64,000 nucleotides of DNA from Myroides odoratimimus (GTDB lineage: Bacteria > Bacteroidota > Bacteroidia > Flavobacteriales > Flavobacteriaceae). The stretch covers positions 62,001-126,000 of the forward strand of contig NZ_BCMQ01000001.1 of NCBI RefSeq assembly GCF_001485415.1, in the 5' to 3' direction. Below the pieces are notes generated by a model. The model ran no database searches, had not been told where the DNA came from, and was given only the letters and a program-made list of their open reading frames with translations. Below are positions 53,962-61,816 of the stretch, piece by piece; within the stretch, counting starts at the first letter, position 1; each line of letters begins with the position of its first letter. Position numbers and translations under genes: made by a program.

Positions 53962-55281
53962 TTAGTTATTAGCTTTCTTTGTAGGGATATAATCCAAAAT
54001 TAACCTTTGATTTTTATTCAGGTATTTTTTAGCTACATCGCGAATCTCTTCTCTAGTGATACTTCTATAGATATCTATATTCGTATTAATTAGATTAACA
54101 TCACCGTACAATAGGTAATAAGAAGCAAGATTCTCAGCTAATCCTTCTACATTAGAGTTAGAATCAACATATTGCTTTTCGAAAACGTTCTGAAGTTTCT
54201 GGAAGTCACGCTCTGAAATCAACTCAGTCTGTAATTTCTCGATTTCTTCATCAATCTCTTTAATTAAATCAGCCGAAGCAAAACCTTGCATCGGAATACC
54301 GTAAATAAAGTAGATTCCATAATCTTCTTGACTTAAGTTAAATGAAGCCATTTCTAAAGCCATCTTCTTTTGGTCAACTACTTTTTTATACAATCTAGAA
54401 CTTTTCCCTCCTGATAAAATAGACGAGATCATATCTAACACACGAGCATCACGAGTCTTCATAGATGGTGTACGATATGCTTCTACTAACATTGGAAGTT
54501 GAATATTCGGATCTTGAAACTCAGCGTGAATTTCTTTTGTTATAGGAGCTTCCTCAAATTTGTTTTTTACAACAGGACTTCCTTTAGCAATAGGTCCAAA
54601 ATATTGTTTAATCCACGTTTTTGCTTGATCTTTCTCAAAATCACCAGCTACAACTAAAACAGCGTTATTTGGTAAATAAAACTTCTTGTTAAAAGCTAAG
54701 AACTCATCTAAAGTAGCAGCATCTAAGTGTTCCATAGATCCAATAGGTGCCCAGCGATAAGGGTGCTTAACGAATAGATTTTTCTTCACCTCTGAGAATA
54801 ATTGACCATAAGGTTGATTATCTACACGTAGTCTCTTTTCTTCTTTTACTACTTCATTCTGAGTAGTTACACCTATCTGATTAATGATAGGGTGCATCAG
54901 ACGCTCAGACTCCATCCAAAGTCCAAGCTCTAAATTATTAGAAGGGAATACTTCATAATAATAAGTACGGTCATCAGAAGTATTAGCATTATTATTCCCC
55001 CCATTAGCAGTTACTATCTTAAACCACTCACCGCGCTCGATATTCTTCGTTCCTTCAAACAATAAGTGTTCAAAAAAGTGAGCAAATCCTGTTCTATCAG
55101 GGTTTTCATCTTTAGCCCCTACATGATACATCACTGATGTCACTACTACAGGAGCCGATTTGTCTTGATGTAAGATAACGTGTAATCCGTTATCTAAAGT
55201 GTACTGCTCGAATTCCACTTTTTGAGCTAAGGCAGATATTCCGAAGAATAATGAGCCTAAAACCAATAAAGATTTTTTCAT
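53962..55281 (-). CDS. M16-family zinc metallopeptidase (catalytic subunit)
   Basis: 439 residues with a Sec signal (about 1-19) and the inverted zinc motif HFFEH (in GFAHFFEHLLFEG, about 66-78), with the third ligand Glu in NEVVKEEKRLR. This is a pitrilysin/processing-peptidase-like enzyme acting in the periplasm on peptides. It is the first gene of a two-gene unit with the inactive M16 partner, an arrangement like the catalytic and non-catalytic chains of mitochondrial processing peptidase. The substrate is unknown. Confidence 0.93.
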   Translation of the reverse strand: MKKSLLVLGSLFFGISALAQKVEFEQYTLDNGLHVILHQDKSAPVVVTSVMYHVGAKDENPDRTGFAHFFEHLLFEGTKNIERGEWFKIVTANGGNNNANTSDDRTYYYEVFPSNNLELGLWMESERLMHPIINQIGVTTQNEVVKEEKRLRVDNQPYGQLFSEVKKNLFVKHPYRWAPIGSMEHLDAATLDEFLAFNKKFYLPNNAVLVVAGDFEKDQAKTWIKQYFGPIAKGSPVVKNKFEEAPITKEIHAEFQDPNIQLPMLVEAYRTPSMKTRDARVLDMISSILSGGKSSRLYKKVVDQKKMALEMASFNLSQEDYGIYFIYGIPMQGFASADLIKEIDEEIEKLQTELISERDFQKLQNVFEKQYVDSNSNVEGLAENLASYYLLYGDVNLINTNIDIYRSITREEIRDVAKKYLNKNQRLILDYIPTKKANN

Positions 55282-55589
55282 TCTACAATATTTTGAAATT
55301 AGGTTATAACCTAATAAGTAGCCATATTTTAAATTATGTTACACTATTTCTAAAATATTTTTATATTTTATTAAATAAACAGTCCAATACACCACCAAAT
55401 TGACATTCATCGACAGTACTAAATAAACTTCATCAAACAGATAACACCGCCATCAAAGGCATAGATCTACTACTAATGATCTATCACACCTCGCCTTAAG
55501 CAAACTTTATAAGATAATGAAGTATAACAGAACTAACTCATTTACACCAAAATAGAAATAAAAAATATTCTAAATGGGAGGTGTAAAAC
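55282..55589. other. Divergent gap between the M16 gene and rplU
   Basis: AT-rich. Apart from the rplU promoter at its end, no gene, hairpin or repeat stands out. Confidence 0.5.
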
Positions 55590-55590
55590 T

Positions 55591-55620
55591 TTTGTAAATA
55601 AGAAATTAAATGTATATTTG
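55591..55620 (+). promoter_or_regulatory. Promoter of rplU-rpmA
   Basis: TTTG (55591-55594), 18 bases, then TATATTTG (55613-55620), close to the consensus TTG-N19-21-TAnnTTTG. The ATG is at 55651, so the leader is about 25 bases. Confidence 0.7.
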
Positions 55621-55650
55621 CACCCTTAATAAACATTTTAATTTTTTGTT

Positions 55651-56013
55651 ATGTACGCAATCGTAGAGATAGCAGGGCAACAATTCAAAGTTAGCAAAGA
55701 CCAAAAAGTGTATGTACACCGTTTAGCAACTGAAGAAGGATCAAAAGTTACTTTTGACAAAGTTCTTTTAGTTGATGACAACAACAACATCACTCTAGGC
55801 GCCCCAGCTATAGAAGGTGCTTCTGTGGAAGCTAAAGTTTTACAACACCTACAAGGTGACAAAGTAATCGTTTTCAAAAAGAAAAGAAGAAAAGGTTACA
55901 AAAAGAAAAACGGACACAGACAAGCTTTAACTCAAATTGTTATTGAGGGAATCAATGCAGGAGGAGCTAAAAAGAAAGCAACTAAAAAAGAAACTGCTGA
56001 AGCAGCTGAGTAA
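55651..56013 (+). CDS. rplU: 50S ribosomal protein L21
   Basis: Large-subunit protein that binds 23S rRNA. The 120-residue protein starts [29 protein letters not shown] (family start [11 protein letters not shown]) and contains [21 protein letters not shown] (about 70-89), then a Lys/Ala/Glu-rich tail (about 105-120) longer than in E. coli. It is followed by rpmA after 24 bases, the standard pair. Confidence 0.98.
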   Translation: MYAIVEIAGQQFKVSKDQKVYVHRLATEEGSKVTFDKVLLVDDNNNITLGAPAIEGASVEAKVLQHLQGDKVIVFKKKRRKGYKKKNGHRQALTQIVIEGINAGGAKKKATKKETAEAAE

Positions 56014-56037
56014 TTAACAAACTAAATTTAAAACGTC

Positions 56038-56298
56038 ATGGCACACAAAAAAGGTGTAGGTAGTTCTAAGAATGGTAGAGAATCAGAATCGAAACGTTTA
56101 GGCGTTAAGATTTATGGTGGTCAAGCAGCTATCGCTGGAAATATCATCGTTAGACAAAGAGGTTCTAAGCACAATGCTGGTGAAAACGTTTACATGGGGA
56201 AAGATCATACTTTACATGCAAAAGTTGACGGTGTTGTTAAATTCCAAAAGAAAAAAGACAACAAGTCTTACGTTTCTATTTTACCATTTGAAGCTTAA
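56038..56298 (+). CDS. rpmA: 50S ribosomal protein L27
   Basis: L27 reaches the peptidyl transferase centre. The 86-residue protein starts [20 protein letters not shown] and contains [21 protein letters not shown]. The N-terminus begins directly at MAHKK, with no cleavable extension of the Firmicutes type. It ends the rplU operon and is followed by a strong terminator. Confidence 0.98.
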   Translation: MAHKKGVGSSKNGRESESKRLGVKIYGGQAAIAGNIIVRQRGSKHNAGENVYMGKDHTLHAKVDGVVKFQKKKDNKSYVSILPFEA

Positions 56299-56347
56299 GA
56301 ATCAAACTTATTTATTTGTTTAAGACAAATAAATAGAAAACATAGAG

Positions 56348-56381
56348 AAGGCGCTATAATTAATTATAGCGCCTTTTTTTG
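56348..56381 (+). terminator. Terminator of rplU-rpmA
   Basis: Perfect stem AGGCGCTATAAT/ATTATAGCGCCT with a TA loop and a seven-T run, 50 bases after the rpmA stop. Beyond it, 56382-56560 is featureless AT-rich DNA. Confidence 0.93.
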
Positions 56382-56560
56382 TGCACTATAGTCTCGCATC
56401 TCACCTCCTTACTTTCTTTGCTCTTCAAAAAAACTAATAAAGCTCTTTAGATTATCTATTTTATTTAGATTCATTACAATAAACACCATCCCCTAAAACA
56501 ACATAACAAACTATAAATCAGTACTTAATATTAATTATTTAGACAAAATAAAAATAACTA

Positions 56561-56590
56561 TTGTAGAATTAGATATTTTATTTACATTTG
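56561..56590 (+). promoter_or_regulatory. Promoter of the large lipoprotein gene
   Basis: TTG (56561-56563), 19 bases, then TACATTTG (56583-56590): a full consensus match, 33 bases before the ATG. Confidence 0.7.
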
Positions 56591-56623
56591 TTCTAAATAA
56601 TTAAACAATCTAACTTATTAAAA

Positions 56624-58000
56624 ATGAAGATTAAAAAAGTACTTTCGTTATTTGCAATCACTGCATTTTTGTTGACGAGTTGTTCTAGTGATGATAACGA
56701 AATCATCAGACCAGAACAAAAAGATCAAGTAGAGGTAAGTAAAGAATCTCCAGTTCTAGGTGATTATTCATTCAATCACGCTGGTAACCCTATCCCTTTT
56801 CATTTTGAAAAGACTACAATCACTATGAAGATGTCAGGAATGGCAGGTAGTGGTCAAGATGATGAAATATTTAATGTTATTACAACATACAAGAATGCAG
56901 AAGGTGTTCTAAAAACTGTTGCTAAAAATAAAGACAACAATGAATACAAAGCATTCTTTTTTAGAGATATTAAAGATAATAAAAGTGAGTTTTTATTAAA
57001 TATCGATTTGACAGCTAAAACAGAAATAGAGGCAATTAAAGCAGCTTACCCAGCAAAAGATGTTATAGTTGAGCATGATAAAGGTCAATTTGGTTGGTTA
57101 CCTATGACTAAAGGCGCTATAGTAGAACCTATTCTATTACCTATCAATGGTAAATACTCATTCTCCGCAACTACTCCTCAAGGGACATTCTCTTATTATT
57201 ACGATTTCTCTAATGATGTAATAAACTTTAGTGGTGATTACAATATGACTGTACTAGCTCACAATAAAAACACCAATAAAATCCTACTAGTAGGCAAAGA
57301 TGAAAAAGTAAAAGACTTTTACTACGTTATTCAGTTAAAAAATATTGTTGATAATAAAGTGGATGTTGCTCGTCTAACATACAAGGCTACTTCAGAAGGA
57401 CTTACACCTAAACAACAAGCTGAAAAAGAATTCGCTAGTCAAGAAGAGATTAAAGCTAATTTCACAACATATACTAAAGATGAAGGAACAAACAATACAG
57501 CTTTCGCTAACTTAAAAGGAAGTTATGTCACAGAAAAAATGGGACCAACTAAAATAGGTTACTATACTTTCAGAATGGGAGAAGATAAAGAAGCTTTTCT
57601 TTTTGTTGCAGATATGGCAGGTTCTGGAGAATTCAAAGAAAGCGCTTCTTTTAACTTAGAAAGAGTATTTGCAGATGAGAAATCAGGACAACTAATATAC
57701 AAAGTAATCTCTGCTAAAGGATATTATGAAGGAAGAGAAGGCCAATACTTAACTTTTTATGTAAAAGACATCGCTGCTGATGGTTCTAAAGCTACATTTG
57801 CTATAGCTACTAAACAAGTTAAAGATGACAAAGGAAACTTACTAGATAGCAACTCTATATTAAAAAGCAAAGGGGACGTTGTAGGAAAAACTTTAGAGGA
57901 AGCTAAATCAATTAAAGCTCCTGAAGCGAACAAAGTATTCGTTCCTAAAGATGGAATGTCCAAATACGCACATCTTTGGATACCTACTACAAGAGAGTAA
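56624..58000 (+). CDS. Lipoprotein of unknown function
   Basis: 458 residues with a lipoprotein signal (FAITAFLLTSC, Cys at about 20, then SSDDNE). The Ser-Asp-Asp after the Cys resembles surface lipoprotein export signals of Bacteroidota. The mature part has two related-looking halves: TITMKMSGMAGSGQDDEIF (about 67-85) and FLFVADMAGSGEFKESASF (about 326-344), each in a beta-rich region, suggesting an internal duplication. No enzyme motif is recognised. It is monocistronic with its own promoter and terminator. Confidence 0.75.
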   Translation: MKIKKVLSLFAITAFLLTSCSSDDNEIIRPEQKDQVEVSKESPVLGDYSFNHAGNPIPFHFEKTTITMKMSGMAGSGQDDEIFNVITTYKNAEGVLKTVAKNKDNNEYKAFFFRDIKDNKSEFLLNIDLTAKTEIEAIKAAYPAKDVIVEHDKGQFGWLPMTKGAIVEPILLPINGKYSFSATTPQGTFSYYYDFSNDVINFSGDYNMTVLAHNKNTNKILLVGKDEKVKDFYYVIQLKNIVDNKVDVARLTYKATSEGLTPKQQAEKEFASQEEIKANFTTYTKDEGTNNTAFANLKGSYVTEKMGPTKIGYYTFRMGEDKEAFLFVADMAGSGEFKESASFNLERVFADEKSGQLIYKVISAKGYYEGREGQYLTFYVKDIAADGSKATFAIATKQVKDDKGNLLDSNSILKSKGDVVGKTLEEAKSIKAPEANKVFVPKDGMSKYAHLWIPTTRE

Positions 58001-58025
58001 TTTAATTTCACAGATATTTTAAGCT

Positions 58026-58066
58026 AAAAAAAGAGGTAATAGTTCAATACTATTACCTCTTTTTGA
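58026..58066. terminator. Bidirectional terminator between the lipoprotein gene and dgt
   Basis: Stem AAAAAGAGGTAATAG/CTATTACCTCTTTTT (58028-58042 with 58050-58064) between convergent genes, with A and T runs on both sides. Confidence 0.92.
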
Positions 58067-58087
58067 TATATTATAATCGATATAATC

Positions 58088-59434
58088 TTATCTATCGTTT
58101 CCCTTTATCATATTATACAACTCTAAAGCTTTACCATCAGTCAGCATAGAGATAAAGTGACATATATTCATTAAACGCACATACACACTATCACTCTCTA
58201 TTCTATACTTATCTGGTAATAGAGACATAATCAATAAATCATACTGGCTCTCCTCTCCGTAATAGACGTTATTTACAGCTGATGTAAACGCTTCTAACAG
58301 AGCATTGATTACTTTATATCCTACTATCTCCTTTTCTATTACCTCACGGCTCTGGTATACTTTATTAATACTCACAGACAGAATATCTTTCATCTGAGCG
58401 ATATAACTACACTTCTCCGTTAAGGCATAAGGATACTCACCTGCTAATATCTTATCTTCATTCTCTAAGAATACTCTACACACATCCTGTATCAAACTCC
58501 CTATCGCTAAAGCCCTTAAATAACTCACTCTATCCTCCTTAGAAGCTAACTGAGCATAAGTCTGTGGGTTAATGCTGTTCTGAACGATCTTAATTAGAAA
58601 CTCTAAAGCGTGCTCTTCTGGTATCCATCCGAGATTAATACCGTCTTCGAAGTCTGTTATAGTATAACATATATCGTCTGCTGCTTCAACCAAGAAAGCC
58701 AAAGGGTGTCTAAAATATGCTGCTTCAGTACGATCGTCTTTAGATATAAGACCTAGTTCATTCGCTACATCAATAAATGCCTCTTTATCCTCTTGAAAGA
58801 AGCCATATTTCTTATCTGAGATATCTCTAGTCAATTTCTTAGGCAAACTCTCTTTAGGATACTTCATAAAGGCTCCAAGAGTAGCATAAGAGATTCTCAA
58901 ACCACCTGCCATACCAGGACGACTCTTCGTCAGTATAGCAAAACCATTTGCATTACCTTCAAAGTCAATCAAGTCTTGCCATTCCTTATCTGTTACCTGA
59001 TCTCTATACTTAGCTCCTAGTCCTCGTTTAAAGAAGTCCCCTATCGCACGTTCACCAGAGTGCCCAAATGGAGGATTACCAATATCGTGTGCTAATGAAG
59101 CCGCTGCTACTATAGCCCCGAAGTCATTTACTGTATATCCGTATTCTTCTGCTAAATAAGTATATTTATTTAAAAGACTAGAACCTACTATTCTACCTAA
59201 AGAACGTCCTACCACAGACACTTCTAAACTATGTGTCAATCTAGTGTGAACAAAGTTCGTCTTAGACAGAGGGATTACTTGTGTTTTATCTTGTAAACTT
59301 CTAAATGGTGATGAAAAGATGATTCTATCATAGTCCACCTCAAACCCTATACGAGTCTCTAGTTCATCTAATCTATTTCTAACAAAAGTGTCACCATACT
59401 TCTTTAGTGATAGTAACTTTTCCCATTTCATCAT
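58088..59434 (-). CDS. dgt: dGTP triphosphohydrolase (HD-domain dNTPase)
   Basis: Hydrolyses dGTP (or other dNTPs) to the nucleoside and triphosphate. It can tune dNTP pools, and related enzymes are known to restrict phages. From ATG 59434 (MMKWEKLLSL) it has 448 residues. The family start FSSPFRSLQDKTQV (about 43-56), the metal-binding HD in HDIGNPPFGHSGERAI (about 114-129) and the later EAADDICYTITDFEDG (about 246-261) are intact. A TTG start two codons earlier is possible. It follows the AAA ATPase gene by 14 bases in one operon. Confidence 0.95.
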   Translation of the reverse strand: MMKWEKLLSLKKYGDTFVRNRLDELETRIGFEVDYDRIIFSSPFRSLQDKTQVIPLSKTNFVHTRLTHSLEVSVVGRSLGRIVGSSLLNKYTYLAEEYGYTVNDFGAIVAAASLAHDIGNPPFGHSGERAIGDFFKRGLGAKYRDQVTDKEWQDLIDFEGNANGFAILTKSRPGMAGGLRISYATLGAFMKYPKESLPKKLTRDISDKKYGFFQEDKEAFIDVANELGLISKDDRTEAAYFRHPLAFLVEAADDICYTITDFEDGINLGWIPEEHALEFLIKIVQNSINPQTYAQLASKEDRVSYLRALAIGSLIQDVCRVFLENEDKILAGEYPYALTEKCSYIAQMKDILSVSINKVYQSREVIEKEIVGYKVINALLEAFTSAVNNVYYGEESQYDLLIMSLLPDKYRIESDSVYVRLMNICHFISMLTDGKALELYNMIKGNDR

Positions 59435-59448
59435 AAGCAAATGTTCAA

Positions 59449-60165
59449 CTAGTTATTTTGATCAGCCTCTAATAATAATTGGCTATTTATAATATTATCT
59501 TTTACTGTTTTGAATACATGATTCTTTGCCTCTGCATAAGAAACGTCATATATTCTCGTTAATGTTCTATACTCTTCTGGATATTCCTTTAGCAACTTAT
59601 CGTAATAGAAGTCAAGAGCCTCTTTATTCGGAGCTGTATATTCTAACTGTAACTCAAAGCGTCTAACTAAAGCTTCATCGATCATGTGTATCTGATTCGT
59701 AGCTGCCATAAGAATAGACTTCTGTGGTAGATTATCTATCAACTGTAAGATAGCATTCACTACACGTTTCATCTCACTGTTATCCTTATTGTCATAATCT
59801 CTAATCTGGCCTAATGAGTCAAACTCATCAAAGAATAGGACAGAACTCTCGTATTGAATTTCTTTAAATAAACTCTCAATATTCTTAGCCGTTTCTCCTA
59901 GCTTGGAAGAAACAATAGTAGCAAGATTAACAATGATAAGTTTCTTATCTAAATGTTTAGCAATAGCCTTAGCTGTCATGGTCTTACCACATCCTGTCTT
60001 ACCATAAAGTAATATCTTATTACTAACAGGTAGATTATACTTCATCAGTATATCACGGTATTTATACTCTTTTAGAAATTGAGTAATCTCAGCTTTTACG
60101 TTGTCATTAAACATGACATCGTCTAAAGAAATCTTAGTGCGATCTATATAATATAAAGAACTCAT
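59449..60165 (-). CDS. AAA-family ATPase
   Basis: 238 residues from ATG 60165 (MSSLYYIDRTKISLDDVM). It is a single AAA+ module: Walker A GKTGCGKT (about 55-62), Walker B LFFDEFDSLG (about 109-118), sensor 1 MAATNQIHMIDE and arginine-finger region LVRRFELQL, then a short C-terminal helical domain. It is of the Cdc48/FtsH/spastin-like class, without protease, membrane or N-terminal substrate domain. It precedes dgt in an operon; the partner and substrate are unknown. A -7 box (TATATTTG, minus strand 60198-60205) is upstream. Confidence 0.88.
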   Translation of the reverse strand: MSSLYYIDRTKISLDDVMFNDNVKAEITQFLKEYKYRDILMKYNLPVSNKILLYGKTGCGKTMTAKAIAKHLDKKLIIVNLATIVSSKLGETAKNIESLFKEIQYESSVLFFDEFDSLGQIRDYDNKDNSEMKRVVNAILQLIDNLPQKSILMAATNQIHMIDEALVRRFELQLEYTAPNKEALDFYYDKLLKEYPEEYRTLTRIYDVSYAEAKNHVFKTVKDNIINSQLLLEADQNN

Positions 60166-60197
60166 ATTAAACAATAAATTTGTTGTGTGTTAATCCA

Positions 60198-60205
60198 CAA
60201 ATATA
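60198..60205 (-). promoter_or_regulatory. -7 box of the AAA ATPase-dgt operon
   Basis: The minus strand reads TATATTTG, 32 bases before the ATG at 60165. No TTG at the -33 distance. Confidence 0.45.
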
Positions 60206-60303
60206 CTGCTTATATTCCTCGATTAACCCCTCCAGAAAAGAGAAAAAAAGAACATTTTAGTATATTCACAACTAATCCCCTAAATAAAACCATTCCGCCT
60301 TGA

Positions 60304-61383
60304 TTAGAAATAACGAGCGCGAATAGTAATCTGATAAAGCGTCATTCCGCCATCTTTATTTCTATAGAAATCAAAATGATTTGATCTCGTCTGTTTACCT
60401 TTAACTTCCTTTATATTTACACTAAACGCAGGAAACTCAGCACTTCTCCATTTGCCTTCTTCATCTAAATATAACTTTCTGTCTTGCTCAGATGTGATTT
60501 CTGTATCATCAGTTATCACTCCATCTTCTATATAATAATCTATGTGATAACGACTGCTATCTCCGTTTTTTATTAAATCAAATGCTTGAGTTATTAGTTC
60601 CCTCTTATCTTCTAACAATTCCTTTTTATCAATAACTATATAATCACCTATATTATCATTATCTATTTCTAAGTTCACTTTCAGATTATCTGATAGATAC
60701 TTCTCCCATTTACTTCCTTCTGTACTTGGTAAAAATATCTGTTCTGTGAAATACTGCAAATACTTCTCTAATTGAACGAAGTTATAATACTTACCATTCT
60801 TCCCCTTTAAGCTAACATAATAACTATCTTCTAGAGGTTCGTCAGTAATTTTTAAACTAAACATATCCAAATCAATATGAGGTTCAAGCATATCTTCAAT
60901 TAATACCTCCCCTTTAGTATTTAAAAGATAGGTATCTCCTCCTAGAAGTACATTATGTCTATCACCATTCCTCCCTATATTATCTTTTACAGCACCTTTT
61001 AGAGCATATAGCATACCATTATGCACTTTGGTTAACCCTGAATATATAGGTTCTATGACCACTTTTCCTTTATCATTATACAAACCAACTAACTCTCTGT
61101 CTTTATCTGTAAAACGAATGTAATTCTCACTAGAATAATCAGGAGCGACTACATCATAATAATATACATGATCTATTCTTATATCTTCTCCATTATCTTG
61201 TTTGATTAGATAATATATATCTAATCCTATATCTTTCTCATCTATTATAGTGCGGATACGATTACTATTTTTTACAACTTTAGGTTTAGAAGGGTAGTTG
61301 TTCTCCTGATAATAATTCTGATACACAAAAACACCAATCCCCAATAATAACAATCCTCCTACAATAGAGAATATCTTTCTCAT
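60304..61383 (-). CDS. Membrane-anchored WG-repeat-like protein of unknown function
   Basis: 359 residues: an N-terminal membrane anchor or uncleaved signal (about 5-22, IVGGLLLLGIGVFVY), then a soluble part outside the membrane. LVGLYNDKGKVVIEPIYSGLT (about 98-118) and YLLNTKGEVLIED (about 150-162) look like WG-type repeats. The C-terminal part (about 230-359) is charged and ends YQITIRARYF. No catalytic motif is seen. It is monocistronic as far as can be seen. Confidence 0.6.
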   Translation of the reverse strand: MRKIFSIVGGLLLLGIGVFVYQNYYQENNYPSKPKVVKNSNRIRTIIDEKDIGLDIYYLIKQDNGEDIRIDHVYYYDVVAPDYSSENYIRFTDKDRELVGLYNDKGKVVIEPIYSGLTKVHNGMLYALKGAVKDNIGRNGDRHNVLLGGDTYLLNTKGEVLIEDMLEPHIDLDMFSLKITDEPLEDSYYVSLKGKNGKYYNFVQLEKYLQYFTEQIFLPSTEGSKWEKYLSDNLKVNLEIDNDNIGDYIVIDKKELLEDKRELITQAFDLIKNGDSSRYHIDYYIEDGVITDDTEITSEQDRKLYLDEEGKWRSAEFPAFSVNIKEVKGKQTRSNHFDFYRNKDGGMTLYQITIRARYF

Positions 61384-61433
61384 AGCTTATTTCTTTAACA
61401 GTAAATATAACGATTATCTTACAGAACATAAAC

Positions 61434-61461
61434 AAAAAAAGGAGTGACTATTCATCACTCC
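61434..61461 (-). terminator. Terminator of the 74-residue gene
   Basis: Stem GGAGTGA/TCACTCC (61441-61447 with 61455-61461), then a seven-T run on the minus strand. Confidence 0.85.
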
Positions 61462-61508
61462 TTACCTATTCTTATCTATAGTTCTGGTATAACTCCGTCT
61501 CTATAATC

Positions 61509-61733
61509 TTATTCTTCACCTGCTAAGAAGAACTTCATTGACTTCATTGGGTAGTCTTCTCTACTCATATTACTAGGGTTAGCAATAGCTTTCTTAATGC
61601 TAATCACATCACCTACTTTGAAGTTTGCTTCTGTATATTGGTAATCTAATAAATAAGGCCCACAGAAATAATTTCCTTTAGCATCTTTCTCTATCGCTCC
61701 TTTAAAAATACCTTTTTTAGTTTCTTTAGACAT
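61509..61733 (-). CDS. 74-residue protein of unknown function
   Basis: A complete small gene with a promoter box and a terminator. The start is MSKETKKGIFKGAIEKDAKG, the middle holds YFCGPYLLDYQYTEANFKVGD, and the end is MKSMKFFLAGEE. There is no signal peptide or membrane span, so it is a small cytoplasmic protein. The pattern of short strands with GDVISIKKAI could be an OB- or SH3-like barrel, but this is a guess. It lies between nrdA and the WG-repeat-like gene without overlap. Confidence 0.7.
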   Translation of the reverse strand: MSKETKKGIFKGAIEKDAKGNYFCGPYLLDYQYTEANFKVGDVISIKKAIANPSNMSREDYPMKSMKFFLAGEE

Positions 61734-61754
61734 AGTATATAACTGTTAATGGTA

Positions 61755-61762
61755 CAAAGATA
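61755..61762 (-). promoter_or_regulatory. -7 box of the 74-residue gene
   Basis: The minus strand reads TATCTTTG, 21 bases before the ATG at 61733, just downstream of the nrdA terminator. Confidence 0.45.
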
Positions 61763-61766
61763 CAAC

Positions 61767-61796
61767 AAAAAAGGTAGCTCAGAGAACTACCTTTTA
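61767..61796 (-). terminator. nrdA: Terminator of nrdA
   Basis: Stem AAGGTAG/CTACCTT (61771-61777 with about 61787-61793), then TTTTTTG on the minus strand. Confidence 0.8.
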
Positions 61797-61816
61797 ATAT
61801 CAATAAAGTATGTTCT

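Noticed and set aside
55572..55584. GGGAGGTG as a ribosome binding site for rplU
   Set aside because: It lies upstream of the promoter boxes, so it is not in the message, and Shine-Dalgarno sites are not the rule in this phylum.
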